A stretch of DNA of 64,000 bases from Buxus sempervirens (GCA_947561395.2 OX387182.1:40293949-40357948); one strand, 5' to 3'; counted from the first letter of the stretch, positions 20,612 to 32,849 are shown. Numbers and translations are program-made. Notes: a model not told the origin generated them from the sequence alone.

Positions 20612-21561
20612 CATAAATGTACTGGATCAAAGCACTCAGTGGAGACATTCACAATCAAGAAGGAAGAACCAAAGGTTAACGCAGTACCTATACATGAGCA
20701 AATACCTATATATGAGCAAGCATCAACATCGACAAATGGAACATCCAAACTTAACGGGTAATCATTCAACCATTCAATATTTCAAATCTCATTCTTCGGT
20801 CAGATTATATATTTAATTCATTTCCAAATTATAACCAACTCTATCCATGTGCTTTTAGGTAAATCATTCTCTTACACCTTACATGCACCCCAACATATGC
20901 GTCTGATCACCTTCGTCTTAGCCACACATCCTATGTAGCATTTTATCTGGGTTTATTGTTTTGGTGGGTTTATTTGGAATAATAAAGTGGAAAAGATTAT
21001 GTAAATGACAAAGGTAGTGTTATAGATGCAATTTAGTTACATACATGTCAAAAAAAGTATATAAGTATCTCAAATAGTCATATGTGGAATAAATTGAAAA
21101 TCCTATAAGTGAGTTTAGATCTAAGCATTGCCCTTATATAAACAGATCAGGAGCTCCATCAAACAGTTGTGGAAGACCTGGAACAAAAATGAAAAGTAAA
21201 CTAAAAAAATAGGAATCGTCAGATCTCTCAACTTTGCGAGATGATAATGAGGGTATTGATTTCCTCATTGGATCAACTCAATAGCCTTTTTAGGTCTTTT
21301 CACTGTAAAGTAGTATGGAAGAAAAAAAGAATTGACACGACCAAACCATAACTACCACATACCCTTCAACAGTTAATTGTGATGGGCGGATTGGAAATTT
21401 GGAGAAAAGAAAAAGAGTCTTGTTTTTAATGGGCAACGGGGGGGTGTAAAGAGTGTTTTCAATTTATAAGAGGATATACATGATTTTGAATTATTGTGAA
21501 ATAAATGACTCAATGTAAAATACTTTTAGAGCTTCGAGGAAGAACTGTGGCAGCTTCGTAA
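20612..21561 (+). CDS. Candidate three-exon gene remnant, product unknown
   Basis: Three segments with splice-like borders read in one phase. Exon 20612-20757 follows CACTTAG, precedes GTAATC, and contains KKEEPKVNAVPIHEQIPIYE and ASTSTNGTSKLNG. Exon 21146-21195 follows AAACAG, precedes GTAAAC, and reads SGAPSNSCGRPGTKMK. Exon 21530-21561 follows CTTTTAG and reads KLRGRTVAAS to a TAA at 21559-21561. The phase is kept across both junctions without stops. This is better than chance would usually give, but the exons are short. No domain is recognised; an N-terminal part would have to lie upstream. It may be the end of a real gene, a pseudogene or a transposon-captured piece. Transcript evidence is needed to call it a gene. 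Confidence 0.3.
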
Positions 21562-23015
21562 CGCCAAGCCTGCCCGAGGCTGACACATCAACCCGAGGCA
21601 ACCCGAGATTAACACGTCAAGCATGTAAGGAGCTACATACACAGTCCGATTGCCCAACCTGTATTTGTGTATGTTGCATCATGGACGTAAGTAGGTATAT
21701 ACTTGTAGGTAAGGCGTGAAGTTATTTAAATAACTTTCAAGACCATCATAACAAATATACAAAACATATCCTGTTCAGCGCAATAAGCTTTGATATCTGT
21801 TTGCACAAAAGTAATTTTTAAAACTATCATAAGAAAAGGCAAATAATATACATGCCATGCACGAAGCGGGAAATAATGTAAAATGGCACGTAAAGAAAGG
21901 GTTTGAAGCTTCTCAAAAGTTTAGGTTTTTATTTTATTTTTCACAAAGATTGAAACTTTCCCATAGCAATTTGTATAAATAGCTTCACTTCAACATCTTC
22001 ATGTTACCACAATCGTTGACATCAACATGATCCTACAAAATGAAGGAAAGATTCAAGAATTTCATACATAAAATTGGGAAATAAATAAATAAAAACATTT
22101 GAGTTTCGCTGGTATTTAATGTTGTAATGTAAAAGAAAAGCCATATAATAAACGGTAATCACATTAATAGTTTTTAAAAGTAATTACCCTCCTATTTAGG
22201 AAAATAAACTTCTTGAAGAAGTGGTCTTACTTGGAAAAAAGAAAAAACAAAATTGTCTTTTCATCTTCACAATCATCTAAGACAAACATATTGACTAATT
22301 AAAACTTATGAATTAATAATAAAACATATTACTTATTTGATAACTAAAAACTTAATTAAATCTTATTACAATTATGTCTTGCAAAAAGATTATCACATGG
22401 AAAGCAATATTAATGAAAAGACAAAGTTGCACCATGGTATTCTTAAGCACTTGTATAAACAGAATTAAGTTCTATTTAATGAAACTGAACATGTGAAGGA
22501 GCATGATTAGTCATATTGACATAACAATAATAATGTAGACAAAAGACTGAAATGTATGTCACATATGCATTCCCATGGGTAAAGCATATTCAACATTTCA
22601 AAATAATGAATTAATTTATCTGCATATAATGTCAGAAGAAAAGAAAGGGCATGTAATGTTCCCCCGTATGTTCCACTTTGTTCTCCTTGCTAGTAATATG
22701 AAAAATGTCCAAGATGAGGAGTACAGATATGATTTGATAATGGTGCTACATCCCAAACAAATTTTAAGTAACTTGCTAGGAAACTTAACAGTAAGAGCAT
22801 ACATATAACTTGATAAACAGAGTCATAATTAATTTTTATATTGAACACATAAGCAAAAAAAAAAAAAAAAAAACAACAGAACCCCTGCAGCTTATATTAA
22901 ACCTAAGAAGCTACAACTTAAAAAGCCAGATAAAGAAAACTCGTAATGACCACGTGCACACCAAGTTTGCGTGAATGTCCAAGGTGAATAAACCAAATCT
23001 AAGAAGAGAACCAAC
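21562..23015. other. No gene recognised
   Basis: AT-rich with one GC-richer patch (21540-21660) that contains CCCGAGGCTGACACATCAACC and a similar CCCGAGATTAACACGTCAA, a short imperfect repeat. The frame at 22575-22808 (plus) has no splice context or motif I can defend. An 18-base A-run lies at about 22855-22872. Confidence 0.35.
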
Positions 23016-23145
23016 CTTCATTAGTTTGAGTGTTGGCAACCATTAGGTCAAAATCAGTACCCCTGCCCAAGTGCTTTATCCTAAATGGAATATTGTCATT
23101 AATGTATACAAAACGTTCATTTACAGGTTCTTTGCATCTTGGTTT
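23016..23145 (-). other. Exon-like fragment, product unknown
   Basis: On the minus strand a 130-bp stretch follows GATTATTTCAG and precedes a donor-like AAG|GTTGGT. It reads without stops through EPVNERFVYINDNIPFRIKH and LGRGTDFDLMVANTQTNEG. The sequence has the character of a conserved globular protein, not of a repeat. I do not recognise it. It lies on the strand opposite to the candidate gene at 20612 and the same strand as the GST fragment. Confidence 0.35.
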
Positions 23146-23409
23146 CTGAAATAATCACAAACTTCTCTTTTTGTGGTGTACCCTACATAATGAATCTCAG
23201 CATTCAATCAACTTCAAAAGGATAAGTTTTGCATCGAGTCATAATTGTAACTTTAGTACCCTCATTAGCTTGAAAAAAAAATCACTGTTTAGGATCCTCA
23301 CTAATTTAATGGCGCGCACATACTTTTTGCTTTCTCAATCACCTCTAAATTTCATATAGACCTGAGCTGGAGTAGTGTATTTTGAAGCTTAAGTCTTAGA
23401 CTGACTCCT

Positions 23410-23520
23410 AGTAAAATGTAAATCCAGCAATTCAAGGTTAGGATGGTGTAAATTTACATTGGGGTAAATCCAGCAATTCAAGGTTAGCAAGGTGAAAATT
23501 TACATTGGGGTAAAAGTCCA
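23410..23520. repeat. Two-copy tandem repeat of about 48 bp
   Basis: TAAATCCAGCAATTCAAGGT followed by TTAG...GGTG and AAATTTACATTGGG occurs twice in tandem. Confidence 0.75.
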
Positions 23521-23619
23521 TACATAATAAGCAAACAATTTATTTCTCTATCCCAAAAATGAAACCTCGTCTATGTGTGTTCTGGAGTGAGAAAAGTAAT
23601 ATTAATAGAGAGGGAGAGA

Positions 23620-23850
23620 GTCGAACCTCTTCATCCACGAATGAAAGCTTGGGAATGTGATGGAATCCAGTAGCTTACAGCCGGTAAGTTCCTCTGCAAC
23701 TCCTAACCGAATGGGAGCCCAACCAAGCAGAATATCCACCACCCAATGTTATCTCCTCCAAATAACTTCTTCACTTTGATCTGTTCCCCTAGACCTTTCA
23801 TGGCTTTTGTCGCCACTTGAACCGCCTTCCTTTGCTCTTCTCCTTGTGTT
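23620..23850 (-). pseudogene. Tau-class glutathione S-transferase (GSTU) fragment
   Basis: The minus strand reads QRKAVQVATKAMKGLGEQIK and KKLFGGDNIG. After a frameshift near WWIF it reads GVAEELTGCKLLDS and FPSFHSWMKRF. This is the C-terminal, all-helical domain of plant tau-class GSTs. There a segment like LEEQIKGKKFFGGDNIG is followed, after the DI helix, by GxKLLDxEKFPSFHSWMEEF. Tau GSTs conjugate glutathione to xenobiotics and oxidised lipids in the cytosol. The N-terminal thioredoxin-fold exon is not found nearby, an in-frame TGA precedes the recognisable part, and the frame breaks once, so this is a pseudogene piece of exon 2. Short splice-flanked minus-strand segments upstream (23954-24171) do not match GST. 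Confidence 0.75.
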
Positions 23851-23953
23851 CAGATACACTTATTTGGTCTTTAAACTGTATCAAAAAATCCAAAAATCAG
23901 AATCATGAAATAAATAGATATTTGTAGTTATGTCCTACCAAGATCTTCCTTAC

Positions 23954-24171
23954 CTCAACATCAAATTTAGCCCCAAAATGTGCTTGAAATAGCTATATTA
24001 ATGACAACAATATAGTAAGCGAAAGTAGCTGCAATATTACTCCCTGACTCTATGTAACGTACAAAAACCAAGGAAGCAAAGTATCTTGAATAAACATGAT
24101 CTTGTAAGTTGTGAAAAATTGGTTTGAAGTGAGGGACTTACAGCAAAAGCAGATGCCATTTCAAGGGACTG
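23954..24171 (-). other. Two miniature exon-like segments
   Basis: Minus strand: a 30-bp segment at 24142-24171 lies between TTGGCAG and GTAAGT and reads QSLEMASAFA. A second at about 23954-23984 lies between ATTTCAAG and GTAAGG and reads HFGAKFDVE. Both have good splice contexts and can be joined in phase. The family is unknown. Short length makes chance possible. Confidence 0.25.
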
Positions 24172-24545
24172 CTGCCAACAAAGCATTGTAAATTGAAGAA
24201 GTGGAGGAAAAGCTAAAACATAGACCAGTTAAAAGAGGGTTTGGCACGGCGACTTGAATATTGCTAAGAAATGTATTATATTATTTTCAACAATTCGTGA
24301 CTTACAACTAAACAAATGTTTGTAAGTGTGAATTTTAGCTCATAACCAAGATTTGAGGCCTTTTAAAACAAAGTGCATAACAATAAACGTCTTCACTTTG
24401 TGAGAAGAGTTATAAGTCTTTTTAAGAATAATTCAGTGTTTTATGACTTTGTAAGTAAAGTAGTTACATTGTAAGATATTTGAACAGTTAGTAATACAAT
24501 ATGGCTAGATTATTTCAATTAGTCTATTCTCTCTTTAATCCATAG

Positions 24546-24624
24546 GTGTGGAAGAAAGCAAGTATGTTGATATGCATCAGCAAAGGAAAAAGAGGAAAAG
24601 AGAGCAAAAAGGAAATGGTTCAAG
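24546..24624 (+). other. Exon-like basic segment
   Basis: Between TTAATCCATAG and GTAAGT the plus strand is open in two frames: VEESKYVDMHQQRKKRKREQ in one, SKGKRGKESKKEMVQ in the other. The splice context is good. The lysine/arginine content could be a nuclear signal or just the A-rich base composition. No family recognised. Confidence 0.25.
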
Positions 24625-24789
24625 TAAGTTATATAACAATTAAGATAAAAAAAATACGAAGATATTATGAGATATCAACAAATCAGAAAATCCTCTTCAA
24701 CATGATATATATGGCAATTCTCACCTGCAGAGGAATTAACAGAGGAAAAATTAAGATATAGCAATTAAGATATAAAAAATACTCTGAAT

Positions 24790-24970
24790 AATGGAGGAAT
24801 TAACAGAGGAAAAAAATAGAAAAAAGAACACCCAGGAGGAATGAAGATGCTTCTCCCCATCACCTTCGTATCTGGGCACAGGTCCATTCACGTTATTCAT
24901 GTGGAAATGGAGGAATTAACAGAGGAATAAATAGAAAAAAGAACACCCAGGAATGAAGATGCTTTAATGC
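24790..24970. repeat. Direct repeat GGAGGAATTAACAGAGGAA
   Basis: A block with GGAGGAATTAACAGAGGAA and AAAAAAGAACACCCAGGA occurs at about 24791 and 24908, about 117 bp apart. The first half recurs once more near 24731. Confidence 0.7.
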
Positions 24971-25319
24971 CTTCCTTATATGTGTGAAGATGATACCTCC
25001 CAACCAAAAGCGAGAGAGGTTGTGTCTGACTCTGTCATCACGAAGTAGACAGAAATATGATTTTCACCCCTTTTATTTTTTAAGATTTGGAGCTTTGTTG
25101 TCCTTCGTCTTGCAGTTACTCGCTCGTTCACTTCTTCCAATCAGGAATACGGTTGGGCAAGGTTCATCGCAATTAGCTTTTTCCGTGAACCAAATTTCAG
25201 TTTTCTTGTCAAAGAGAGCTGCATTTTGGAAGTGGATCTTACGGTCCTGGGCGTATCCAATACTCTGTCATGAACTCAAACATATGCAGACGAAAATCAG
25301 AAGACTATCTAAAGCCCAA

Positions 25320-25890
25320 AAATTTGAGAGAGAGAGAGAGAGCGAGAGAGATCAGGTAGAGACAGAGAGAGAGAGAGAGAGAGACAGAGACGAACCTGTT
25401 CAAAACAAACCTTGTCGCTCTTTCGAGAAGAAGGCGTCGGCAGAGAGAGACAGAGTCGAAGCTTCCTGGAGAAGGAACCCGCTGTCTCTGATGGAGAGGA
25501 TGGAGAGAGTTCTATGCTCTGGGTGAGAGAGAGAGACAGAGAGGAAGAGAAAGAGAGATCGGGTACAAATAGAGAAAAAAAGAAGGAGAGAGAAAGAGAA
25601 AGAGACGAACCTGGTCGAAACAAACCTGGTCGCTCTTTCGAGAAGAAGGTGCCGGAGCTCCTGGAGAAGGAAGACAGAGTCGAAGTTCCTGGAGAAGGAA
25701 CCCGCTTCTCCGATCTGCCTCCACGTGTTGCAATCATACGTTCTCTGAGTCATAATACGGAGAGAGGCTCGGAAACCCGAGCTTTCTCCTTTAAAAGACG
25801 CTTTGTTTTTGTCAGTTGTGGCAGGGCGAGAGAGATTTGCTTTAAAGTGGCAGGGCGAGGCTTGTGGTAGGGCGAGAGAGATTTGCTTTA
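25320..25890. repeat. GA-microsatellite region with duplicated leader-like segment
   Basis: (GA)n tracts at 25326-25384 and 25525-25600 each lead into a near-copy of the same roughly 110-bp block: GACGAACCTG, TCGCTCTTTCGAGAAGAAGG, CTGGAGAAGGAACCCGCT. A third repeat, GGGCGAGAGAGATTTGCTTT, occurs at about 25825 and 25872. On the minus strand this is CT-rich, like plant 5' leaders. All overlapping open frames are RE- or LS-rich artefacts. Confidence 0.7.
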
Positions 25891-26229
25891 AAATAGATTT
25901 TTTTTTTTTAGTTGAAACTTTAAAAGGTTTAAAATACTTTTTTAAAAGATTTAAAAGAGGCACGTCTGATTCGACGTATCGAAGGGTGGGGGTCTTGGCT
26001 TTAAAGAATTTAAAGGACGGGTTGATACCTTACCGTATGACGGGTTGATACCTTTACCGTCAAAAGATATTCACTATTAACATTTTTTTTTGTAAAATAT
26101 TCTTGCTTAAAAAAATGCTTTGCTTTTGTCAGTCGCGGCATGCGAAGCTTTAAAAAAGATATTTTTTTGTCAGTTGATATTCTAAAAGGGAAAAGAGGCC
26201 CAGGCCAGCGAGGCTGTGCGAGGCGGCCA

Positions 26230-27189
26230 GGTCAGCCCGAAGCCGTTTCACTTAAAAGAATAGATAGATAGATATTGGTTTGATCGATGGACCCCATCGG
26301 TCCACAGCCTGTTGGTTCACTCGAAGTTTGCACATGGTTGATACGTGGTCATGCATAGTCAACCCATGTTTTTTCATGGGTGACACATAGTTAACCGATG
26401 TTGCCACACGGTCAAAAAATAAAACTATATAATTGAAATTGGATTTCCGTCACAAATAAAAACACGTATAAGTGAACTAAGATTTCAATTACAAAAAAGC
26501 CCAACTATAAAAGCTAAAGTTTAGCTCATTTTAGGGACTAGCCTCAATTTCTCAGATTGGCTTCTCTCTCCTCCTACCACAAAAAACCTCCACCCTCCTC
26601 CAAGCCATCAAACCCCGTTCAAACCCTATTGAATCTTTACCAAGCTCCACCAAAACCACCCCCATTCTCACCTCAGCTCCAAGGACCACCTAGAAGCTTC
26701 TTGGGAGTGAAAAAGGGGGGTTCTGGTAGTAGCTCAAGGCTTCAAGGGAGCTCAAAGCACCTCCAAGAGTCTTCTTTCATCAAGGTAAGTCTTCCACTTG
26801 CTGTCTTATATAATATATGTGAGTTTAGCTTGCATGCAGCCACGGTATGAATACATGCGCCTTTTCGTCTCTTTTCCTTGAGTTTTCTCTTACTCTCACC
26901 TTTGCTCTTCATCTTTGTGCCTTCATGCTTTGCGAAAAGCATCCCTTGAGGAAAGCAAGGGTGGTATCTGTACAAGAGAATGTGAAGGATTGAGTCTACA
27001 TACTAAATCTCCCTTTGGGAGGTTATTTATTCACTTTGTTAAATACTTCCTTCTCTCTAAATTCTGGAAGAATGTAACCTCTTAAACACCCCACTACCTT
27101 TCTTTTATTTGCTTATTAGTGCTTCTTTACACAGTTTTCTAAATGTTTTTAAGGTGCTTTAGTGTATTTATATGTCCACCAACACCCAC
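26230..27189 (+). mobile_element. Truncated gypsy-type LTR fragment
   Basis: U3-like repeats with inverted words (CCCATGTTTTTTCATGGG, GGACCCCATCGGTCC) are followed by TATAAAA at 26506-26512. A CT-rich leader (26550-26780) and a strong donor CAAG|GTAAGT at 26785 come next. The arrangement parallels the LTRs at 1376 and 32261, but the text differs, so it is another family. Neither terminus was identified, and it ends where the B-type LTR begins at 27190. A proline-rich frame at 26557-26850 lies in the leader; I do not call it a gene. Confidence 0.5.
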
Positions 27190-28499
27190 TGCAGCGCCCT
27201 AGAACTGGGTCTGCCCTACCACGGTGCGAACCCGTCCCCAAGACCTACTTATGGGCCCAATAGAACCTGTTTATCACAATTAATCCTGGGCAATTACAAA
27301 GTAATCATCAGAGTGCATGATTAAAGAAGCATGGAATAAAAGTTTTCCATCCAACAAAAGATCACTTGTATTATAGTCTCGAAAACATGAAATCTGTATG
27401 AACAAAAAGGCACCTAAGACAATTAAATGTTCACAAGTTCTCTCCCAAAATATACAGACACATACAAAAGATATCTCCTAACAGTATAAGTCCAAAAATA
27501 ATATTTACATCCCATTTAAAATTTCCCCAAAACAAAATACATCATCATAAAGAGAATCCTACTATAGGCAGTAGTAGTCCTCTGGCATGTACTCAAGCTC
27601 ATCCTCAATATCTGCCCCAGTACGTGGCTCAACAAGAGGATCTAAAAACAAATCCGGTAAAACAAAACATGCGTGAAACTTAAAGTCCTAGTAAGCAGCA
27701 AACCATGCATGTATAGAAACAGTTTAAGCAGTTTTTATAACATCATGATAATATTCACAACTATAAAGTACCAAATGTAAGCTAAAACAACTCAATCGGA
27801 TAACACATTAAATCGGTTCAATAAAAGCAATAAATAACTGCAAGCATGTCACGGTAGGACTCGTGGGTTAGTGTATATCTAAATTAGATTAATGACCACC
27901 GTCCATTTTATCAAGTACAAGTGGGCCATTGTACTTGATAAAATTACGAAGGATTTAAAACTTTTTCTATCACGAGTGGAAGTGCAATAGTTTATACTTG
28001 TGCATATCAAAAGTGTGTTCATGTATATATTTGAAATGTAATAAGACACAAGAGTTGGGTACAAAATAATGGGTGACTAATCACTCATCTCAATATGTAA
28101 AGGGTTATAGTCAAAAGACACTATACATGTATAATAAAAGAAAAGCCTAAGGCCTATAAAAATATTCCTCTCTATTCTCTTTGCCTCTATCCCAAGCCCG
28201 GTCATTCACACCGGACGACGATGGATCTAAAAAACAAGATAATAAACAACTGTGAGACGAGTGTCTCAGTAAGCAACACATGCATGCACGAGAAAACGCA
28301 GTTCATGCTGATAATATTCGATGAAACCATGACATGCGGGTGTTGGAAATCATAATTAACGTAATACAACTCAGTGCAATCCAATTAGTGCATGCTTGTG
28401 CATAAGTGTACAGTTCATCAATTTATAACAGTCATAATCAATATTCATCATATCAAATGTCACGGATCTCAAGCTTGTGTGGAGGATACGAGTTCTCTA

Positions 28500-28850
28500 T
28501 CTCAAGGTCAGGGTGAACAAAGGTCCACTACCCCCAACCGAGATGAACCGATCCATCTACCCACCAAGACTTACTGCTGTGGAGGGGTTAGTTCACTACC
28601 CGCAAATTGAGGTGAACAATGGTTCACTACCCCCAATTGAGGTGAACAACACACACTACCCACCAATGCTCATATACTCAGCGATGATCGTACCAGGTAT
28701 CTCGAATTCCCATGCTTTTGTGGGGATGCTAATTCTCTATCTCCAGGTCAGGGTGAACAATGGTCCACTACCCCCAACTGAGATGAACCGCATACTCAAC
28801 CCACTAAGACTTATTGTTGTGGAAGGGGCTAATCCACTACCCCAAATTGA
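28500..28850. repeat. Tandem repeat GGTTCACTACCCCCAATTGA in the B-type LTR
   Basis: Units containing GGTGAACAA(T/A)GGTTCACTACC and CCCAAYTGAGRTGAAC recur irregularly. A larger repeat of about 250 bp (TTCTCTATCTCNAGGTCAGGG) is present twice. The array continues on the far side of the solo LTR at 31883-31925. Confidence 0.75.
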
Positions 28851-28855
28851 GGTGA

Positions 28856-31800
28856 TGTAACGCCCCGGTTCCGGGTCCATTCCTATACCCGAGGTATTAT
28901 GGTAATCAAATAAAGTAAATAAGGAATCTGGATAATTTAAAACTTTTTCTAACTTTATAATCAGAGTAAATGCGGAAACTTGAATTCAAATTTGCTTTAT
29001 TAATCAACAACAAGGATATACAAGGATTTCAATTCCATGAACAACCTACAACTATATAAACTACCCATCTACAATTAGCCCAAATTTTGACGTCCTCGCC
29101 AAGAGTACCTGAAAAATGGAGTGAAACTGGAGTGAGAATAAATCTCAACAAGTAGCAAGGTGCATGATGTAAAACAGTCCATAATTTTACAATACTAGTC
29201 ATGAAGTGAACGATAAAACCAAAACCACAATAATACGATAATACAATAATAACAAATCACAAATCCAAAACAAGCACGTGTGACATAATAGAACTCGTGA
29301 ATTGAAACCACTTAATAAGAATATTCTTGCCCCCATAGTTCGCCATATCACGACTTACATGATAGATGGAGCCCGCACCTGCAGTCACTACCATCTCCTC
29401 CGTCAACCATCAATGTGAACCACCCACGCATGAGTTGGCAAGTACAATTCAGAGTCCAACATAAAATCCCATTATGGGTACCGCTTCCGCGGAGACCATA
29501 CCAATGCGATCAAAGATTGATGGACCCACAACAAACACGTCTAATACTAATGCAAGTGCAAGTCACAAGTGATCCTCAAGCACGGCCAAATCATAGCTCC
29601 AATGTACGAGTCACAAGTAACCTACCACATGACCAATATAAAGCCCATGAAAGTTGATGTCTCATTGAAGCATGTGGATGGTAACATGAAAAATAAAACA
29701 AAACCGTTTACCAAAAGCAACCTCGGCTAAGACCAGGCCACACATGCAGCGATCAAGGATTGCTGCCTACGTCGCCCGCACCTGCTAGTATGACGGACCA
29801 CATAATGGGGAGTTCTGAACAAGAATAACTTACCGGCCAATTTCCTTTCACTTCCTAGCTAAGCTATGGATCCATACTAAGCATTGCCCACTAGACACAA
29901 CTCACAATCAAAACCTTGAATACCTCAAAGACTCAACATTCAGTAATAAACCTCGTACCAGTAATCATAAACATGTCCCAAATGTTGTGTCCAACAATAA
30001 TTTCCAAAACCATGGTGTTCAACCAAAAGATATTCAAAATAACAAACTTCCAGATCATATAATAAGAAAATACGAGAGTTTACACAATTTCTAAATAATA
30101 GGTTCAGATTTGAGTCGTGTTAGTGTGAGCATACTTAGTTTATCTTCCTAACTTAATATTCAGGTTATTCTTTATTTCTTACAAAGTTTACTCCCAATCC
30201 TACACTTTGGTTTATCTTAAAATCCTTACTTTTAAATCCTTATTTATCAACTAATACCCTAAATCTCTAAAACCTGTGAGTTATGTTGTTGATTCTTTCC
30301 AGAAGTTGAATTAGGTTTATTATGACTTGTTAGACTAGGTTTTATACCTAGACTCCTAATGAAAGTGATCTGAGTGCTTATGGTTTACCTTAACTAGTCT
30401 ACTTTGATTCTTATTACATTCATTGTTACAAATAGTTATCCTTTTTTCCAAATTTAATTCCGTCACTTCCTACATCTTAAATTACCCTATTTACAGGTCT
30501 TACAACATTAAGATTCCAAGAAAAATCATTAGAAATTGAATCTAGGCACGAATCCCAAGTTTAGATTTTTCTGACAGATGGTCGCTCGATGGGTCGCTCG
30601 GGTGATTGCTCTAGCGGTTAGGTTTTCAGTTTCTGTTATTTTTCAAAGGCCTATTGCCTGATGTAACGCTCGAGCGGTGTATCGAGCGCTCCAGCTATAA
30701 TACTGTTTTTCTTCAGTTTATGGAAATTTTTTGAACTTTCTATACATATTATTTACTTATTTTGATTCTAAACAACTAATTTCCATCCTAAACTAGTTTT
30801 GGGACAACCCTAAACTAATCCCATCATCTTTCCATTTATCTTTGAGTTTCTTTTTAAGTTTAACTCATCATGATCAACCTTTTCTTGATTTTCAAAAGAA
30901 AGATAAATCACCAAACAATTCTTTATAAACAAGTAAGCTTTTCCCATGAAATCCAACTTCAAAACAATACGATTAAACATCAAAATCACGAGAAAAGATG
31001 CAGTTCCTCCAGTTTCAAGGGTTTGCTACTTGCCTTATGATGAACCCAGATTTTTCAAAAATTTCGCCTGTGCTGTTTTTGGAGCTCAATCGAACCCCTC
31101 TAGACTTCTCCAATTTAGATCTCCACCGTTTAGTTTGAAGTCTTTCATGAGTAGAACAAAACCCTAAAATTTCAGTCCATTCCAACGGTTCGATATTCCT
31201 AGCTCGCCATTCGAAGTTGACTGGTCGGCCATCTATGCAACTTCTCTTCTTTCTAATTCCTTCTTTCTTTTCTCTCCTCTCCTTCTATTTTTGGCTCACA
31301 ACACTTATGCACGAATTTCCCTCTTCTTATAACTTATTTTCAAAACCTACAACACTCTTTAAACCTCCCTTTTATAGCCTCCCTACTAGTCCAACTCTAA
31401 TTAGGTTTAGCTTATTCTAATATACTTAGTGTATTCCCTCTTCTACCCTTCTCCTTAATTTAACTCCTTTAACTTTCTTTTAAGGGATCTCTTGATTAAT
31501 TTTCGTGCTTAACCTTATTTCTAATTTTAAATTGAACTTAGACTTTTATTATTCACTCAAATTACCTATATCTTGGACCCCAAATAGTATAATTACCATT
31601 TGGCCCTTTTTCTACCCTTTAAGCATTAATTTCATTATTTTACTTTCAACTAAGCTAAGATTTTGTCTAGTTGAATTTGTTAACTAAATATCTAATTATC
31701 TTATTTTCTTTCATGAATTTAACAAATTAAAATGACCAAATTACCCTTCTTCTTTAAATTCCTATTTTAACCTTTATATCTCCCTTTAATTCTCCTACCA

Positions 31801-31877
31801 TTATCTTTCTTAATATTTCCTCCATAATTTATCATTTAATTATTTATTTTATTCTTAGGAAAATCCAGGGTTTTACA
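28856..31877 (-). mobile_element. Solo LTR, T family, TSD GGTGA
   Basis: A 3022-bp unit begins TGTAACGCCCCGGTTCCGGG and ends CCAGGGTTTTACA. It is flanked by GGTGA at 28851-28855 and 31878-31882. Read on the minus strand it starts TGTAAAACCC and ends GGGGCGTTACA, like the plus-oriented T LTR at 40305. Removing it restores a unit of the surrounding AATTGAGGTGAA repeat, which confirms the borders. No coding domain is present. A GC-rich cassette lies at about 30585-30700. Confidence 0.93.
30585..30700. repeat. GC-rich cassette in a T LTR
   Basis: Words GTCGCTCGATGGGTCGCTCG, CTCTAGCGG and AACGCTCGAGCGGTGTATCG are clustered in AT-rich sequence. They include the perfect palindrome CGCTCGAGCG. Other T LTRs carry different GC-rich text at the comparable place. 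Confidence 0.6.
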
Positions 31878-32849
31878 GGTGAATAAAGGTTCACTACCCC
31901 TAATTGAGGTGGACCGCAACTCGCTATCCACTGATGCCAATCATACCACAAGTTCTCAATACTAGGCCAATGCCCTTCATATCATGTAATTCAATACGGG
32001 CCAATGCCCTAAATAAATCGCATGCTTACAATAAAAATCAAATGTACATGATATTCGTGGTGTTCAATGTGTATTTCGGGCTTTACTTTGGCAACCCAGG
32101 CCTCAATTCTTTTGATACTTGTACAACTGTGTATTGACTCTTGTTTTCTACTGCTAAGGGTTATTTGGAAGGTGTTTGAAATGGTAAACTCAATTTATCC
32201 TACTTCTACAGAAATTTGGGACAGAAACTCCCTCTAAGACCTTCTTTGGCAAAACATACCTGTAGACACCCCAAAATTGCATGATTTTTTATAAATCTTG
32301 AAGAAGAGAAATATTTTATTGGAATTTTCAATTCTTAGCATTGGGTTTGAGATACTTAACCCATTTGAATCCAAAACCGCAAAGGAAAAGGCCCAAATTC
32401 AATCTTTTGTGCAAAGTCAAACTTTTCCTGTTGAATTTTGTTGACTTTTGTCCCAAAAAAATGAAATATTTTTCAAGCCAAGATTTCAAGATAATTTTCT
32501 CGGTAATCAGGTTTTTAGCAATGTTATTGCATAAATGAATTTTTTGTGCCTTTAAATCTTGACAAATACCTTGGTATTAACATGTTGAATCTTTTTACCG
32601 GACCTGAAAAACCAGAATTTAGCCTTGAACTGGAAAGTTGAATTTTTATTCATTTGGAATTTGGGTCTGGAACTATTTTTAATGGATTCAAATGTGTGGG
32701 GGGGGGGGGGGTGTGTTTGCTTATTTACATGTAATATCATAAGTAAATGAAGATTAAAAAATACGAGGACATTTATTTAAATGATATTACATATAAATAA
32801 GTATTGCATGTGCAAATAAAAAGGGTCAAGGCTATGCAGAACCTGTGTT

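Larger units (their letters stand above)
27190..32260 (-). mobile_element. B-type LTR, minus orientation, interrupted
   Basis: Starts TGCAGCGCCCTAGAACTGG. It matches the complete B-type LTR at 50356 through GACCTACTTATGGGCCCAAT, GCATGGAATAAAA and CAAAATACATCATCATAAAG. It carries the T solo LTR at 28856-31877 and continues at 31883. No terminus ending TTTTACA was found before LTR D begins at 32261, so this end is truncated or replaced. Left-flank candidate TSD is CCCAC with no partner found. Confidence 0.65.

Noticed and set aside
25309-25963. Several frames of 140-190 residues on both strands
   Set aside because: Composition is RE- or SL-rich from (GA)n microsatellites; frames overlap on both strands and follow the repeats.
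31883-32260. Possible coding patch (plus strand LYFGNPGLNSFDTCTTVY)
   Set aside because: Short, with stops soon after in every frame, and it lies between two LTRs; no family recognised.
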